Below are positions 51,363 through 58,659 of a stretch of DNA of 64,000 nt, one piece after another (the first letter of the stretch is position 1; each line of letters opens with the position of its first letter). The translations under genes and the position numbers were made by a program. The stretch is from CAWDLX01 sp963753485. Its GTDB lineage: Bacteria; Actinomycetota; Actinomycetes; Mycobacteriales; Micromonosporaceae. The notes under the pieces were generated by a model. The model saw only the letters and a program-made list of their open reading frames with translations. It was not told where the DNA came from and did not search any database. The stretch is from NCBI GenBank assembly GCA_963753485.1, contig CAVWCL010000007.1, positions 248,001 through 312,000 of the forward strand. Direction: 5' to 3'.

Positions 51363-51796
51363 CCTCGCCCCGCTCGGCGCTGCCGTTGGCGGAGTCCGGC
51401 CTACGGATCGCCGGCACCGCGGTCGCCGTCGTCGCGTCGGCGCTGGTCGCCGTGTACGGCGCCTTCCTCACCCCATACCGGGTCGGGGCCACGCTCGTCC
51501 CGATCTCATTGGTGATCGGGATCGCCGGGAACGTGGCGGTGATCTGGTTCGGCTACACGGTGACCCGCAGCCGCGCGCTGGCCCTCGCGCCCGCCGCGGT
51601 GTGGGTGATCCTGTCGTTCGTGGCTTCCAGTCGCACCCGCGAGGGCGACCTGGTCCTGATCAGCACCGACTGGGTGGCCACGGCGTACCTGCTCACTGGC
51701 GCCGCGACGATCGGGGTGTGCGCATACCGCCTGACCACCCCGCGACGGTCGAACTCACCGGAAGTTGCCAGGCGCCGCAGTCGCATCGAGGGGTGA
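51359..51796 (+). CDS. Small polytopic membrane protein (Rv1171-like)
   Basis: The 145-residue protein has about four helices: GLRIAGTAVAVVASALVAVYGAFL, ATLVPISLVIGIAGNVAVIWFGYTV, ALALAPAAVWVILSFVA and WVATAYLLTGAATIGVCAYRL. Function is unknown. It is translationally coupled to mshB by a GTGA overlap, and the mshB-membrane protein pairing is shared with M. tuberculosis (recalled as Rv1170-Rv1171). A link to mycothiol is therefore suggested but not shown. Confidence 0.85.
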   Translation: MTSPRSALPLAESGLRIAGTAVAVVASALVAVYGAFLTPYRVGATLVPISLVIGIAGNVAVIWFGYTVTRSRALALAPAAVWVILSFVASSRTREGDLVLISTDWVATAYLLTGAATIGVCAYRLTTPRRSNSPEVARRRSRIEG

Positions 51797-51848
51797 CGAC
51801 CCGCTCAGCGGTGTTCTACCATCGCCAACCAGTGAACGGAGGTGACAC

Positions 51849-52313
51849 GTGCTTCGACGCTGGCTGCCGGTGGGACTGGTGGCGCTGGGGATCTTCCTGG
51901 TGAATGTGATCGCCCGGTTCGCGACGTGGAAGGGGCACATCGTCGAGGAGTCCGAACAGATGACGATCGGCTTCATCGGCGTCGGCCTGGTCGCCGTGCT
52001 CCTCATCGGGGTCGCCGCGTGGTGGGCGGTGCGGTATCCGTTCATCCGTCTCGTCGGCGATGTCGGTGCCGCCGTCGTCGCCGGTGCCCTGCTCGCGGTG
52101 CTCGTCGGACCGTTCTTCGGCGGTTCCAAGCCCTTCGTCGAGGGGCTCGGCTTCTTCATCGGCCAGCTGCTGCTCTTCCTCGCCATCGCGGCGGTCGGGG
52201 TGGTGCTCGGCTTCCTCGCCATGGTCGCCGTCGGCAAGGACTGGAAGAGCCGGGGCCTGCGCCGCTTCGAGCAGACCTACAAGCGCCGGCCGAACCGCAC
52301 GGTGCGCGGCTGA
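51849..52313 (+). CDS. Small membrane protein of unknown function
   Basis: The 154-residue protein has four predicted helices (LPVGLVALGIFLVNVIARF; MTIGFIGVGLVAVLLIGVAAWWAV; VGDVGAAVVAGALLAVLVGPFF; GFFIGQLLLFLAIAAVGVVLGFLAMVAVG) and a short basic tail RRFEQTYKRRPNRTVRG. GTG 51849 has an unusually complete GGAGGTGA Shine-Dalgarno site. Not recognised beyond being a conserved actinobacterial type. Followed by a 30-bp repeat that begins at its stop codon. Confidence 0.8.
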   Translation: MLRRWLPVGLVALGIFLVNVIARFATWKGHIVEESEQMTIGFIGVGLVAVLLIGVAAWWAVRYPFIRLVGDVGAAVVAGALLAVLVGPFFGGSKPFVEGLGFFIGQLLLFLAIAAVGVVLGFLAMVAVGKDWKSRGLRRFEQTYKRRPNRTVRG

Positions 52314-52399
52314 GCAACGCCGCAGCGCACCGTGCGCTGGTGAGCCACGCCACAGCGCACCGTGCGCTGGTGAGCCACCCTGGGTTGCGTGTTCGGTGA
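52312..52399 (+). repeat. 30-bp palindromic tandem repeat after the membrane gene
   Basis: Units of the form xTGAGCCACGCCACAGCGCACC and on to CGTGCGCTG begin at the gene's stop codon and repeat twice, then decay into two further GTGAGCCAC starts. The palindrome CAGCGCACCGTGCGCTG occurs at 52323-52339 and 52353-52369. Possible terminator, or another repeat of the bridge-ORF kind. Confidence 0.75.
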
Positions 52400-52514
52400 G
52401 CCACACCGGGTGGGGCCCTTGTGTGCGCGCCGGCCAGGGGATATTAGGCTTGAGCCTCGCCAGGACCGATCGTGACCCTGGGGTACCGGAGAGGTCATTC
52501 GGAGAGGACAACCG

Positions 52515-52841
52515 GTGACATACATCATCGCCGAGCCGTGCGTCGATCTGCTCGACAAGGCGTGCATCGAGGAATGCCCGGTCGACTGCATCTACGAGGG
52601 CAACCGGATGCTGTACATCCACCCCGACGAGTGCGTGGACTGCGGGGCGTGCGAGCCGGTGTGCCCGGTGGAGGCGATCTTCTACGAGGACGATGTACCA
52701 GAGCAGTGGCGTGACTACACCAACGCGAACTACGAGTTCTTCGAGGACCTGGGCTCGCCGGGAGGCGCTTCCAAGACTGGCAAGATCAATAAGGATGCCA
52801 CCTTCGTGGCCGCGCAGCCGCCGCGGGAGACGGAACACTGA
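52515..52841 (+). CDS. fdxA: 7Fe-type ferredoxin
   Basis: The 108-residue electron carrier has two cluster motifs: Cys 9, 17 and 21 (with Cys 25 displaced, so a [3Fe-4S] site) and Cys 40, 43, 46 and 50 in CVDCGACEPVCP. This is the actinobacterial FdxA/FdxC pattern, with a C-terminal tail of about 45 residues including QWRDYTNANYEFFEDLG. GTG 52515 has GGAGAGG upstream. It lies directly before dapC, as in M. tuberculosis Rv1177-Rv1178 (recalled). Confidence 0.96.
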   Translation: MTYIIAEPCVDLLDKACIEECPVDCIYEGNRMLYIHPDECVDCGACEPVCPVEAIFYEDDVPEQWRDYTNANYEFFEDLGSPGGASKTGKINKDATFVAAQPPRETEH

Positions 52842-53959
52842 CCTCCCCGCAGGTCTCGACGCCTCCCCGGCCGCGCCGCTTCGCGGAGCTGCCCGACTTC
52901 CCGTGGGACGTGCTGGCCCCGGCGAAGCAGCGGGCGCAGAGCCACCCTGACGGCATCGTCGACCTTTCCATGGGCACCCCGGTCGACCCGGTGCCCGCGG
53001 TTGTCCGGCAGGCGCTGGACGCGGCCTCCAACGCCCCCGGCTATCCGCTCACGGCCGGCTCGGCGGCGCTGCGGGCGGGCCTGGTGCAGTACCTGGCCCG
53101 GCGGTGCGGGGTGGCGGTAGGTCCGGACGCGGTGCTGCCGACCATCGGTTCCAAGGAGCTGGTCGCCTGGTTGCCCAGCCTGCTCGGCCTGGGCCCGGGC
53201 GACACCGTGGTGATTCCGTCGGTGTGCTATCCGACGTACGAGGTGGGGGCACGGCTGGCCGGCGCCCGGGTCGTCCGGTCGGACTCGCTGCTCGCGCTCG
53301 GCCCGCAGCCGCGGGTCGGACTGGTCTGGGTCAACTCTCCCGGCAACCCGGACGGCCGGGTGCTGCCGGCGGCGCACCTGCGCAAGACCATCGACTGGGC
53401 GCGCGAGCGCGGCGCGGTGGTGGCCAGCGACGAGTGCTATCTCGAGCTCGGCTGGGAGGAGCAGCCGGTGTCCGCCCTCGCCGTCTGCGACGGCGATCTC
53501 GACGGCGTGCTCGCGGTGCACTCGCTCTCCAAGCGGTCCAACCTGGCCGGCTACCGGGCCGGGTTCGTCGCCGGCGACCCGGCACTGGTCGCAGAGCTGT
53601 TCCGGGTGCGCAAGCATGCCGGCATGATCGTGCCGGAGCCGGTGCAGGCGGCCATGGTGGCCGCGCTCGCCGACGACGCCCACGTCGCCGTCCAGCGGGC
53701 CCGCTACCAGGCCCGCCGGGCGTCGCTTCAGGCGGCGCTGACCGGCGCCGGCTTCCGCATCGACCAGTCCGGGGCCGGCCTGTACCTGTGGGCCACCCGC
53801 GGGGAGGAGTGCTGGTCCACGGTGGACTGGCTGGCCGAGCGCGGCATCCTGGTCTCGCCGGGAGTCTTCTACGGGCCCGCTGGCGAGCGGCACGTCCGGG
53901 TCGCGCTGACCGCGGCCGACGACCGGGTCGCGGCGGCGGTGGCCCGGCTGGACCCGTGA
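52838..53959 (+). CDS. dapC: Succinyldiaminopimelate (DapC) aminotransferase
   Basis: PLP enzyme of the lysine/diaminopimelate pathway, class I aminotransferase fold. Visible motifs: GTPVDPVPAVV, the N in WVNSPGNPDGRVLP, SDECYLELGW and the PLP lysine in SLSKRSNLAGYRAGFVAG. The conserved N-terminal block RRFAELPDFPWDVLAPAK lies upstream of the first ATG/GTG/TTG (GTG 52910). The only possible start covering it is CTG 52838, which overlaps the ferredoxin TGA as CTGA and has GGAG 8 nt before it. If a conventional start is required, use 52910, giving 349 residues. Confidence 0.92.
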   Translation: MTSPQVSTPPRPRRFAELPDFPWDVLAPAKQRAQSHPDGIVDLSMGTPVDPVPAVVRQALDAASNAPGYPLTAGSAALRAGLVQYLARRCGVAVGPDAVLPTIGSKELVAWLPSLLGLGPGDTVVIPSVCYPTYEVGARLAGARVVRSDSLLALGPQPRVGLVWVNSPGNPDGRVLPAAHLRKTIDWARERGAVVASDECYLELGWEEQPVSALAVCDGDLDGVLAVHSLSKRSNLAGYRAGFVAGDPALVAELFRVRKHAGMIVPEPVQAAMVAALADDAHVAVQRARYQARRASLQAALTGAGFRIDQSGAGLYLWATRGEECWSTVDWLAERGILVSPGVFYGPAGERHVRVALTAADDRVAAAVARLDP

Positions 53960-54067
53960 CTGGACAGGGACATAACAGCGGTGACCCCTTCCGTGCCATG
54001 GTCAGCCGGCGTCGCCCACTCGCGACCCACCGACACGCGGGCGTCACCGACAACCGGACGGGCGGGT

Positions 54068-55735
54068 ATGGCAGTCCCGACGCAGCGGCTCCCCGCCGGG
54101 ACCGGGCCGGCGCGGCGGCCCGGGCTGCGCCGGCTCACCGTTGCGGCCGCGGTGTTGGCGTGCCTGGCCGGGCTCTTCGCCGGCTACCTGGCCATGTCCC
54201 GCACCCAGCCCACCAACGCCGACGGTGCCAGCCAGGCCCTGCAAGCCTGGGACCTGCTGCACGGCAACGTCGCCCTGGCCGGCTGGACCGCGTCGGACGT
54301 GCCCTTCTACACCAACGAGGTGCCGCTGCTGGCGGTCATCGAGGCGGTCCACGGCCTCGACGGCGACGTGGTGCACATCGGCGCGGCCGTGCTCTACACC
54401 CTGCTGGTGTTCGGGGTGGCCGTCCTGGCCCGTGGGCGGGCGGGCGGCCGCGAGGCGGTGGCCCGGGTGGCGGTGGCGGTGGCCCCGCTGCTGGTCCCGA
54501 TGGCGGGCATCGGAGTCTCGGTGCTCCTGCTCTCGCCCGACCACACCGGCACGGGGGTGCCGCTGCTGGCCACGCTGATCCTCATCGACCGGGCCGTGAC
54601 CGCTCCCGGCGGGCAGCCGCGGGCCGGGCCGCGATGGCTGCCGTACGCGGTCGGGTCCGTGCTCACCGTCGCTGCGATCTCGGATCCGCTGGCCGCGTAC
54701 GTCGGCGCCCTGCCGGTCCTGGTCGTCTGTGGGACCCGGTTGTGGCGGGCCGGCCGGCGCCGCCCGGCGCAGTGGCGCGGCCCGGACGCGCAGCTCGCGG
54801 TGGCCGCGGTCGCGTCGGTGGTGGCGTCCCGCGGGTTCCTGTTCTGCCTGCAGGCGCTCGGCGGTCTACGGGTACACGAGGCGGGGGCCGGGCTGGCCGC
54901 GCCGGCTCGGCTGCTGCACAACCTGTGGGTTGCGGTGGTCGGGCTCTCGGCGGACTTCGGTGCCTACCCCCCCGACCGCCACGGCGCGCTGGACGGCGTG
55001 GTCGGCGTGATCCGGTTGGCCGGGCTCGTGGCCACGCTGGCGGTGGTGGCCCTGGTCCTGCTCCGGTGGCTGCGGGGCCGGTCACCGGCGGGCGGCGGTC
55101 TGGTCGACGAGCTGCTGGCGGTCGGCGTCCTGATCAACCTTGGCGCGTTCCTGGCCTCGACCATCCCGTACGACGTGACCAGTGCCCGCCAGGTCACGCC
55201 GGTACTGTTCCTGGGCGGGGCGCTGCTCGGGCGCGTGCTGGGCGTCCGGGTGGCCCGAGCCCGGTGGCTGCCGGCCGCGGTCGCCGCGATCGTGCTCGTC
55301 GCCGCCGGTGAGTTCGCGGTACGGGGAACGAGGCCGGCCGTACCGGACGACGGCCACCGGGTGGCCCGATTCCTCGAGGAGCACCGGCTGACCTACGGGC
55401 TCGGGGGGTTCTGGACCGCCAACAACATCACCCTGCAGACCGGGAGGCGGGTTCAGGTGGTGCCGGTCGCCGGGGCCGACCGGGTCTACGGCTACCAATG
55501 GCTGTCCCGGCGCGACTGGTACGACCCGGCGCGCCACGATGCTCGGTTCGTGCTGCTGCAGGTCGGCTCGCCGGAGTACGGCGCGGAGGCGGCCAGCCTG
55601 GCCCAGTTCGGCCCGCCGGTGGCGCGCTACCAGGTCGACCGGGTCGCGGTGCTCGTCTACGACCACAATCTGCTCGCGGGGCTGCCGGCGCTGTGCTGGC
55701 CCGGGACGGCGCCAAGCATGGCCGAATGCCCGTGA
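54068..55735 (+). CDS. Polytopic membrane protein (PMT/GT-C-like)
   Basis: The 555-residue protein has about ten helices and starts with a short basic tail, LRRLTVAAAVLACLAGLFAGYLAMSRT. The first loop contains TNADGASQALQAWDLLHGN, reminiscent of the acidic first loop of GT-C glycosyltransferases. A long C-terminal extracellular region follows (GTRPAVPDDGHRVARFLEEHRLTYGLGGFWTANNITLQTGRR on). Probable role in moving or attaching a lipid-linked sugar, but I cannot confirm the acceptor. ATG 54068 has no clear ribosome site. It is co-directional with dapC. Confidence 0.75.
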   Translation: MAVPTQRLPAGTGPARRPGLRRLTVAAAVLACLAGLFAGYLAMSRTQPTNADGASQALQAWDLLHGNVALAGWTASDVPFYTNEVPLLAVIEAVHGLDGDVVHIGAAVLYTLLVFGVAVLARGRAGGREAVARVAVAVAPLLVPMAGIGVSVLLLSPDHTGTGVPLLATLILIDRAVTAPGGQPRAGPRWLPYAVGSVLTVAAISDPLAAYVGALPVLVVCGTRLWRAGRRRPAQWRGPDAQLAVAAVASVVASRGFLFCLQALGGLRVHEAGAGLAAPARLLHNLWVAVVGLSADFGAYPPDRHGALDGVVGVIRLAGLVATLAVVALVLLRWLRGRSPAGGGLVDELLAVGVLINLGAFLASTIPYDVTSARQVTPVLFLGGALLGRVLGVRVARARWLPAAVAAIVLVAAGEFAVRGTRPAVPDDGHRVARFLEEHRLTYGLGGFWTANNITLQTGRRVQVVPVAGADRVYGYQWLSRRDWYDPARHDARFVLLQVGSPEYGAEAASLAQFGPPVARYQVDRVAVLVYDHNLLAGLPALCWPGTAPSMAECP

Positions 55736-55778
55736 CGGACATCGGTGCCGTGGACGTTCGGGGCCGTGGACGTTCGGT

Positions 55779-55812
55779 GCCGTGGCGGGCGGGTGTGCCG
55801 GCCCGCCACGGC
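55779..55812. terminator. Strong hairpin between convergent genes
   Basis: GCCGTGGCGGGC (55779-55790) with exact complement 55801-55812 and a 10-nt loop. Preceded by imperfect repeats of GCCGTGGACGTTCGG. Confidence 0.7.
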
Positions 55813-55826
55813 GAAACGGGCGGCGC

Positions 55827-56036
55827 TCAGCCCACGGCCGGGGCGAATTCGCCCGCGCTCACACCGGCGACGAAGGCGGCCCACTCCTGCTGATTGAAGA
55901 CCAACGCTGGCCCCGCAGGGTCCTTGGAGTCGCGGACCGCAACGAGCCCGTCCACGAAGGCGACCTCAACGCATTGGCCGTTGTTGGCCGATTTGCTGCT
56001 CTTGAACCAGTTAGCTGCGGTCAGGTCCGGGTTCAA
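55827..56036 (-). CDS. DUF397 small protein
   Basis: The 69-residue DUF397 protein has the motif FKSSKSANNGQCVEVAFVDG, VAVRDSKDPAGPALVF and a closing EWAAFVAGV. These are very common in actinobacteria next to Scr1/HTH regulators. The pair is sometimes listed as toxin-antitoxin-like, though that role is unproven. Its ATG overlaps the stop of the HTH gene (55827-56036 against 56033) by ATGA, so translation is coupled. Confidence 0.93.
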   Translation of the reverse strand: MNPDLTAANWFKSSKSANNGQCVEVAFVDGLVAVRDSKDPAGPALVFNQQEWAAFVAGVSAGEFAPAVG

Positions 56037-56905
56037 TGGTTGCTCCCATCGAGTTCTGCGAAGTGACGAGCGGCACTCGAGATCATCGCCAGGGAGTCCG
56101 GGCGGTTGAGCGCGACTGCCGTCATGTGACGGAAGGTCACATTACACCCGTGCAGTTCCTCAGACCGTTCCATATAGAGATTGCCGGCGTTGCTTTCTAC
56201 GTAAGCGACTGGCGAGTGCATTCGTTCGTCGAACTCGAAAATCGTCAGACCTCCACGCACACCGGGATAGCTACCGTGCGTGAACGGCACGACCTGAAGC
56301 GTGATCCTTTTCGCGAGCACCTCCAGTTTCCGCAGTTGTGCCGCCATCACGGCCGGGCCGCCGACTTCCCGACGGATCGCCGCCTCGTCGAGGATGACCC
56401 AGGTCGCCGGCGGGTCGGAGTCGAGGACCCGCTGCTGGCGCTCGATGCGTAGTTTGACCTGTTTCTCGATCTGCTCCTGAGTCAGCCCGGGATCGCAGGT
56501 CTCGGCGATGGCCCGGGCGTACTCCTCGGTCTGCAGCAGGCCGGTGACCATGAGTGGCTCGAAGATGTGGATCGAAATGGCCGCGCTCTCCAGACCCAGG
56601 AAGATCGCGAACGGCGTTGGTACCTGGCCGAACGTGGACCACCAGCCCCGTTGCTTGCCCAGGCCCTGCAGCTGGAGCAGCTCGTCGCGCACCGGCGTGT
56701 CGGTCACGCCGTAGAAGTCGAGCATCATGATGAGCTCAGCCCGCACGATGCCAACGCCGCCGGCCTCGATCTTTTGGATCTTGCTCAGCGAGCAGCCCAG
56801 GTGTCTGGCGACTTCTGCCTGCGTGACGCCCGCGTGCTCGCGCATGTGAATGAGCTGCTCGCCAAGCTGCCAGCGGGGGATCGTCGGTCCGATCGGCTTG
56901 GTCAC
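56033..56905 (-). CDS. Scr1-family HTH regulator (XRE HTH plus DUF5753)
   Basis: The 290-residue protein has an XRE helix-turn-helix at the N terminus (LGEQLIHMREHAGVTQAEVARHLGCSLSKIQKIEAG) and a DUF5753 domain over residues about 90-270 (RTIFGLESAA-like IFLGLESAAISIHIFEPLMVTGLLQTEEYARA, then WVILDEAAIRREVGGPAVMAAQL). Streptomyces members such as BldB-linked regulators and WhiJ use this layout. GTG 56905 follows AAGGAG. Divergent from the small cysteine-motif genes at 57097, which are its likely targets. Confidence 0.93.
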   Translation of the reverse strand: MTKPIGPTIPRWQLGEQLIHMREHAGVTQAEVARHLGCSLSKIQKIEAGGVGIVRAELIMMLDFYGVTDTPVRDELLQLQGLGKQRGWWSTFGQVPTPFAIFLGLESAAISIHIFEPLMVTGLLQTEEYARAIAETCDPGLTQEQIEKQVKLRIERQQRVLDSDPPATWVILDEAAIRREVGGPAVMAAQLRKLEVLAKRITLQVVPFTHGSYPGVRGGLTIFEFDERMHSPVAYVESNAGNLYMERSEELHGCNVTFRHMTAVALNRPDSLAMISSAARHFAELDGSNH

Positions 56906-56997
56906 CGCTCTCCTTCGTCCGGCGTTCAGTGTTCATGCTGGTTATGGCCTTGGCAAGCCACACAGTCACGTTAGGATCACCTTGCGTCGTCCGCAGA

Positions 56998-57016
56998 AAT
57001 CTTACGCCGTAAGATT
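56998..57016. promoter_or_regulatory. 19-bp palindromic operator candidate
   Basis: AATCTTACGCCGTAAGATT is a perfect inverted repeat around one central base, in the 191-bp divergent region between the HTH gene and the small cysteine-motif genes. It lies about 80 nt before ATG 57097. TAAGAT inside it could be a -10. Confidence 0.7.
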
Positions 57017-57096
57017 GACGGCACCAGCCCGGACTGCGACGCTGGACGAAAGGTGAATGTGTGGATCGCCGCTCACCCGGGACAGGAGGTCCGACC

Positions 57097-57348
57097 ATGC
57101 CGGACGGTGACTCCAACGGGGATATGTGGGCCACCTCTGCACGGATCCGGCGCGATCTCGCGGTCCCGCTCGCATCACTCGCCTCGATGGATGACATCGA
57201 GCATGCCCGGGGGATCCTCGCCGTCCACCAGCCGCGAGCGGTTGTCCGCCGGATCTGCTCCGGCTGCGGCGACCCGTGGCCCTGCGTCGACACCCTCTAC
57301 GGCTGGGCGGTCACGGGCACGGCGCCCGACGCGCCATTCGGGGGATGA
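57097..57348 (+). CDS. Small cysteine-motif protein A (Cx2CGx3PC)
   Basis: Unrecognised 83-residue protein. N-terminal half helical and charged; C-terminal half has ICSGCGDPWPC (Cys 54, 57, 63), a probable metal-binding knuckle. ATG 57097 has a near-perfect AGGAGGT site 6 nt upstream, so it is likely well translated. GTG 57061 would add twelve residues. The knuckle spacing is shared with the next gene. Found in divergent partnership with the Scr1/DUF397 pair. Confidence 0.75.
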   Translation: MPDGDSNGDMWATSARIRRDLAVPLASLASMDDIEHARGILAVHQPRAVVRRICSGCGDPWPCVDTLYGWAVTGTAPDAPFGG

Positions 57349-57351
57349 GAC

Positions 57352-57570
57352 ATGTCAGCGCTTGACTCCAACGCCGCCAGCAACTTCGTCGACTATGCCC
57401 GTCGCCAGCACCAGCTCGGCGCCGAGCTGATCCGGCGCCATACCCGCGAGGAGACCGGCTGCTGCCGCGACTGCGGCCGGGTCTTCCCCTGCGAGGAGCA
57501 TGAGCAGGCTCTGAAGATGAAGGAGCACTACGAGCCCTGGCTCGCCAACCCGCCCGCCGGGTTGGCCTGA
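57352..57570 (+). CDS. Small cysteine-motif protein B (Cx2CGx3PC)
   Basis: The 72-residue protein has a helical N terminus (SNFVDYARRQHQLGAELIRRH), then CCRDCGRVFPCEEH with the same Cx2CGx3PC spacing as protein A (Cys 38, 41, 47), then a short tail. Starts 3 bp after protein A stops and is co-transcribed. Function unknown. The pair may form a heterodimer through the shared metal motif (inference). Confidence 0.75.
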   Translation: MSALDSNAASNFVDYARRQHQLGAELIRRHTREETGCCRDCGRVFPCEEHEQALKMKEHYEPWLANPPAGLA

Positions 57571-57622
57571 CCGATTAGCTGCCCCCGTTCGCCAGCCGTG
57601 GCGTTCTCAGTTCGCGTGCCGC

Positions 57623-58609
57623 TCAATTCGCGTGCAGGGTGGCGTTGAGTGTGATGGCGGCGCCGGTGCGGGGCCGCACCTCGAGCGCCCCGCTCTGCGA
57701 GTTTCTCCAGTAAACCAACCCGGGCACCCCCGAGAGTTCCCGCGCCTTGACCACGCGACCGTCCGGTAGCGCGACCTTCGACCCGGCGGTGATGTAGCAC
57801 CCGGCCTCCACGACGCTGTCGTCGCCGAGTGAGATCCCGACGCCGCCGTTCGCCCCGATCAGACAGCGCTCGCCGATCCGGACGACCTCGGTACCGCCGC
57901 CGGAGAGGGTGCCCATGATGGACGCGCCGCCGCCGATGTCGCTGCCATCGCCGACCACCACCCCGGCCACGATCCGACCCTCCACCATCGACGTTCCCAG
58001 CGTGCCGGCGTTGAAGTTGACGAAACCCTCGTGCATCACCGTCGTGCCGGGCGCCAGGTGGGCCCCGAGCCGTACCCGGCCGGCGTCGGCGATGCGGACC
58101 CCGCTGGGCACCACGTAGTCGGTCATCCGGGGGAACTTGTCGACGCCCCAGACCGCGAGCACCCGCCCGGCGCCGCGCTCGATCAGGCGCAGCTCGTCCA
58201 CCCGCTCGGGGGGACAGGGCCCGGCCGAGGTCCAGGCCACATTGACCAGATGCCCGAAGACGTCGGCCAGGTTCGCGTCGTGCGGCTTGATCAGGCGGTG
58301 GGAGAGCAGGTGCAGGCGCAGCCAGACGTCCGGTGTGCCGGCCGGAGGGTGGGTCAACGAGTCGATCACGACCAGGACGGCCACGCTGGTCAACCCGGGC
58401 AGCGGCCGGGGGCCGAGGGCGCCGGGAGCCACACCGAGCTGAGCCGCGCCCAGCGCAGGCGGCAACGGCTCACCGCGGGGCAGCTCGGCGAGCTCGACCG
58501 GGGCGGCCCCGAGCGCCAGGGTGGCGGCCGGGAACCACACGTCGAGCAGCTGGCCCTGTTCGGTCACGGTGGCCAGGCCGAGACCCCAGGCGGCGTCCGC
58601 GATCGTCAC
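57623..58609 (-). CDS. dapD: 2,3,4,5-tetrahydropyridine-2,6-dicarboxylate N-succinyltransferase
   Basis: Second committed step of lysine/DAP synthesis. The 328-residue actinobacterial DapD has a long N-terminal domain and the left-handed parallel beta-helix (GVRIADAGRVRLGAHLAPGTTVMHEGFVNFNAGTLGTSMVEGRIVAGVVVGDGSDIGGGASIMG). C-terminal strand GSKVALPDGRVVKARELSGVPG. GTG 58609 has a TAGCGT box 8 nt upstream. Divergent from dapE with only 50 bp between the start codons. Confidence 0.96.
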   Translation of the reverse strand: MTIADAAWGLGLATVTEQGQLLDVWFPAATLALGAAPVELAELPRGEPLPPALGAAQLGVAPGALGPRPLPGLTSVAVLVVIDSLTHPPAGTPDVWLRLHLLSHRLIKPHDANLADVFGHLVNVAWTSAGPCPPERVDELRLIERGAGRVLAVWGVDKFPRMTDYVVPSGVRIADAGRVRLGAHLAPGTTVMHEGFVNFNAGTLGTSMVEGRIVAGVVVGDGSDIGGGASIMGTLSGGGTEVVRIGERCLIGANGGVGISLGDDSVVEAGCYITAGSKVALPDGRVVKARELSGVPGLVYWRNSQSGALEVRPRTGAAITLNATLHAN

Positions 58610-58617
58610 GGCTGGTG

Positions 58618-58623
58618 ACGCTA
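58618..58623 (-). promoter_or_regulatory. -10-like box of dapD
   Basis: TAGCGT on the minus strand, 8 nt before GTG 58609. Confidence 0.4.
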
Positions 58624-58647
58624 TCAGGCGGCCCCGCCCGCTGGCAT

Positions 58648-58653
58648 TACGCT
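58648..58653 (+). promoter_or_regulatory. Leaderless-type -10 box of dapE
   Basis: TACGCT, then 6 nt, then ATG 58660. Confidence 0.45.
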
Positions 58654-58659
58654 GCGTTC

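Noticed and set aside
55827..57570. A proven toxin-antitoxin system at the DUF397/Scr1 locus
   Set aside because: Such pairs are common and no toxic domain is visible. I only mention the possibility and do not call it.
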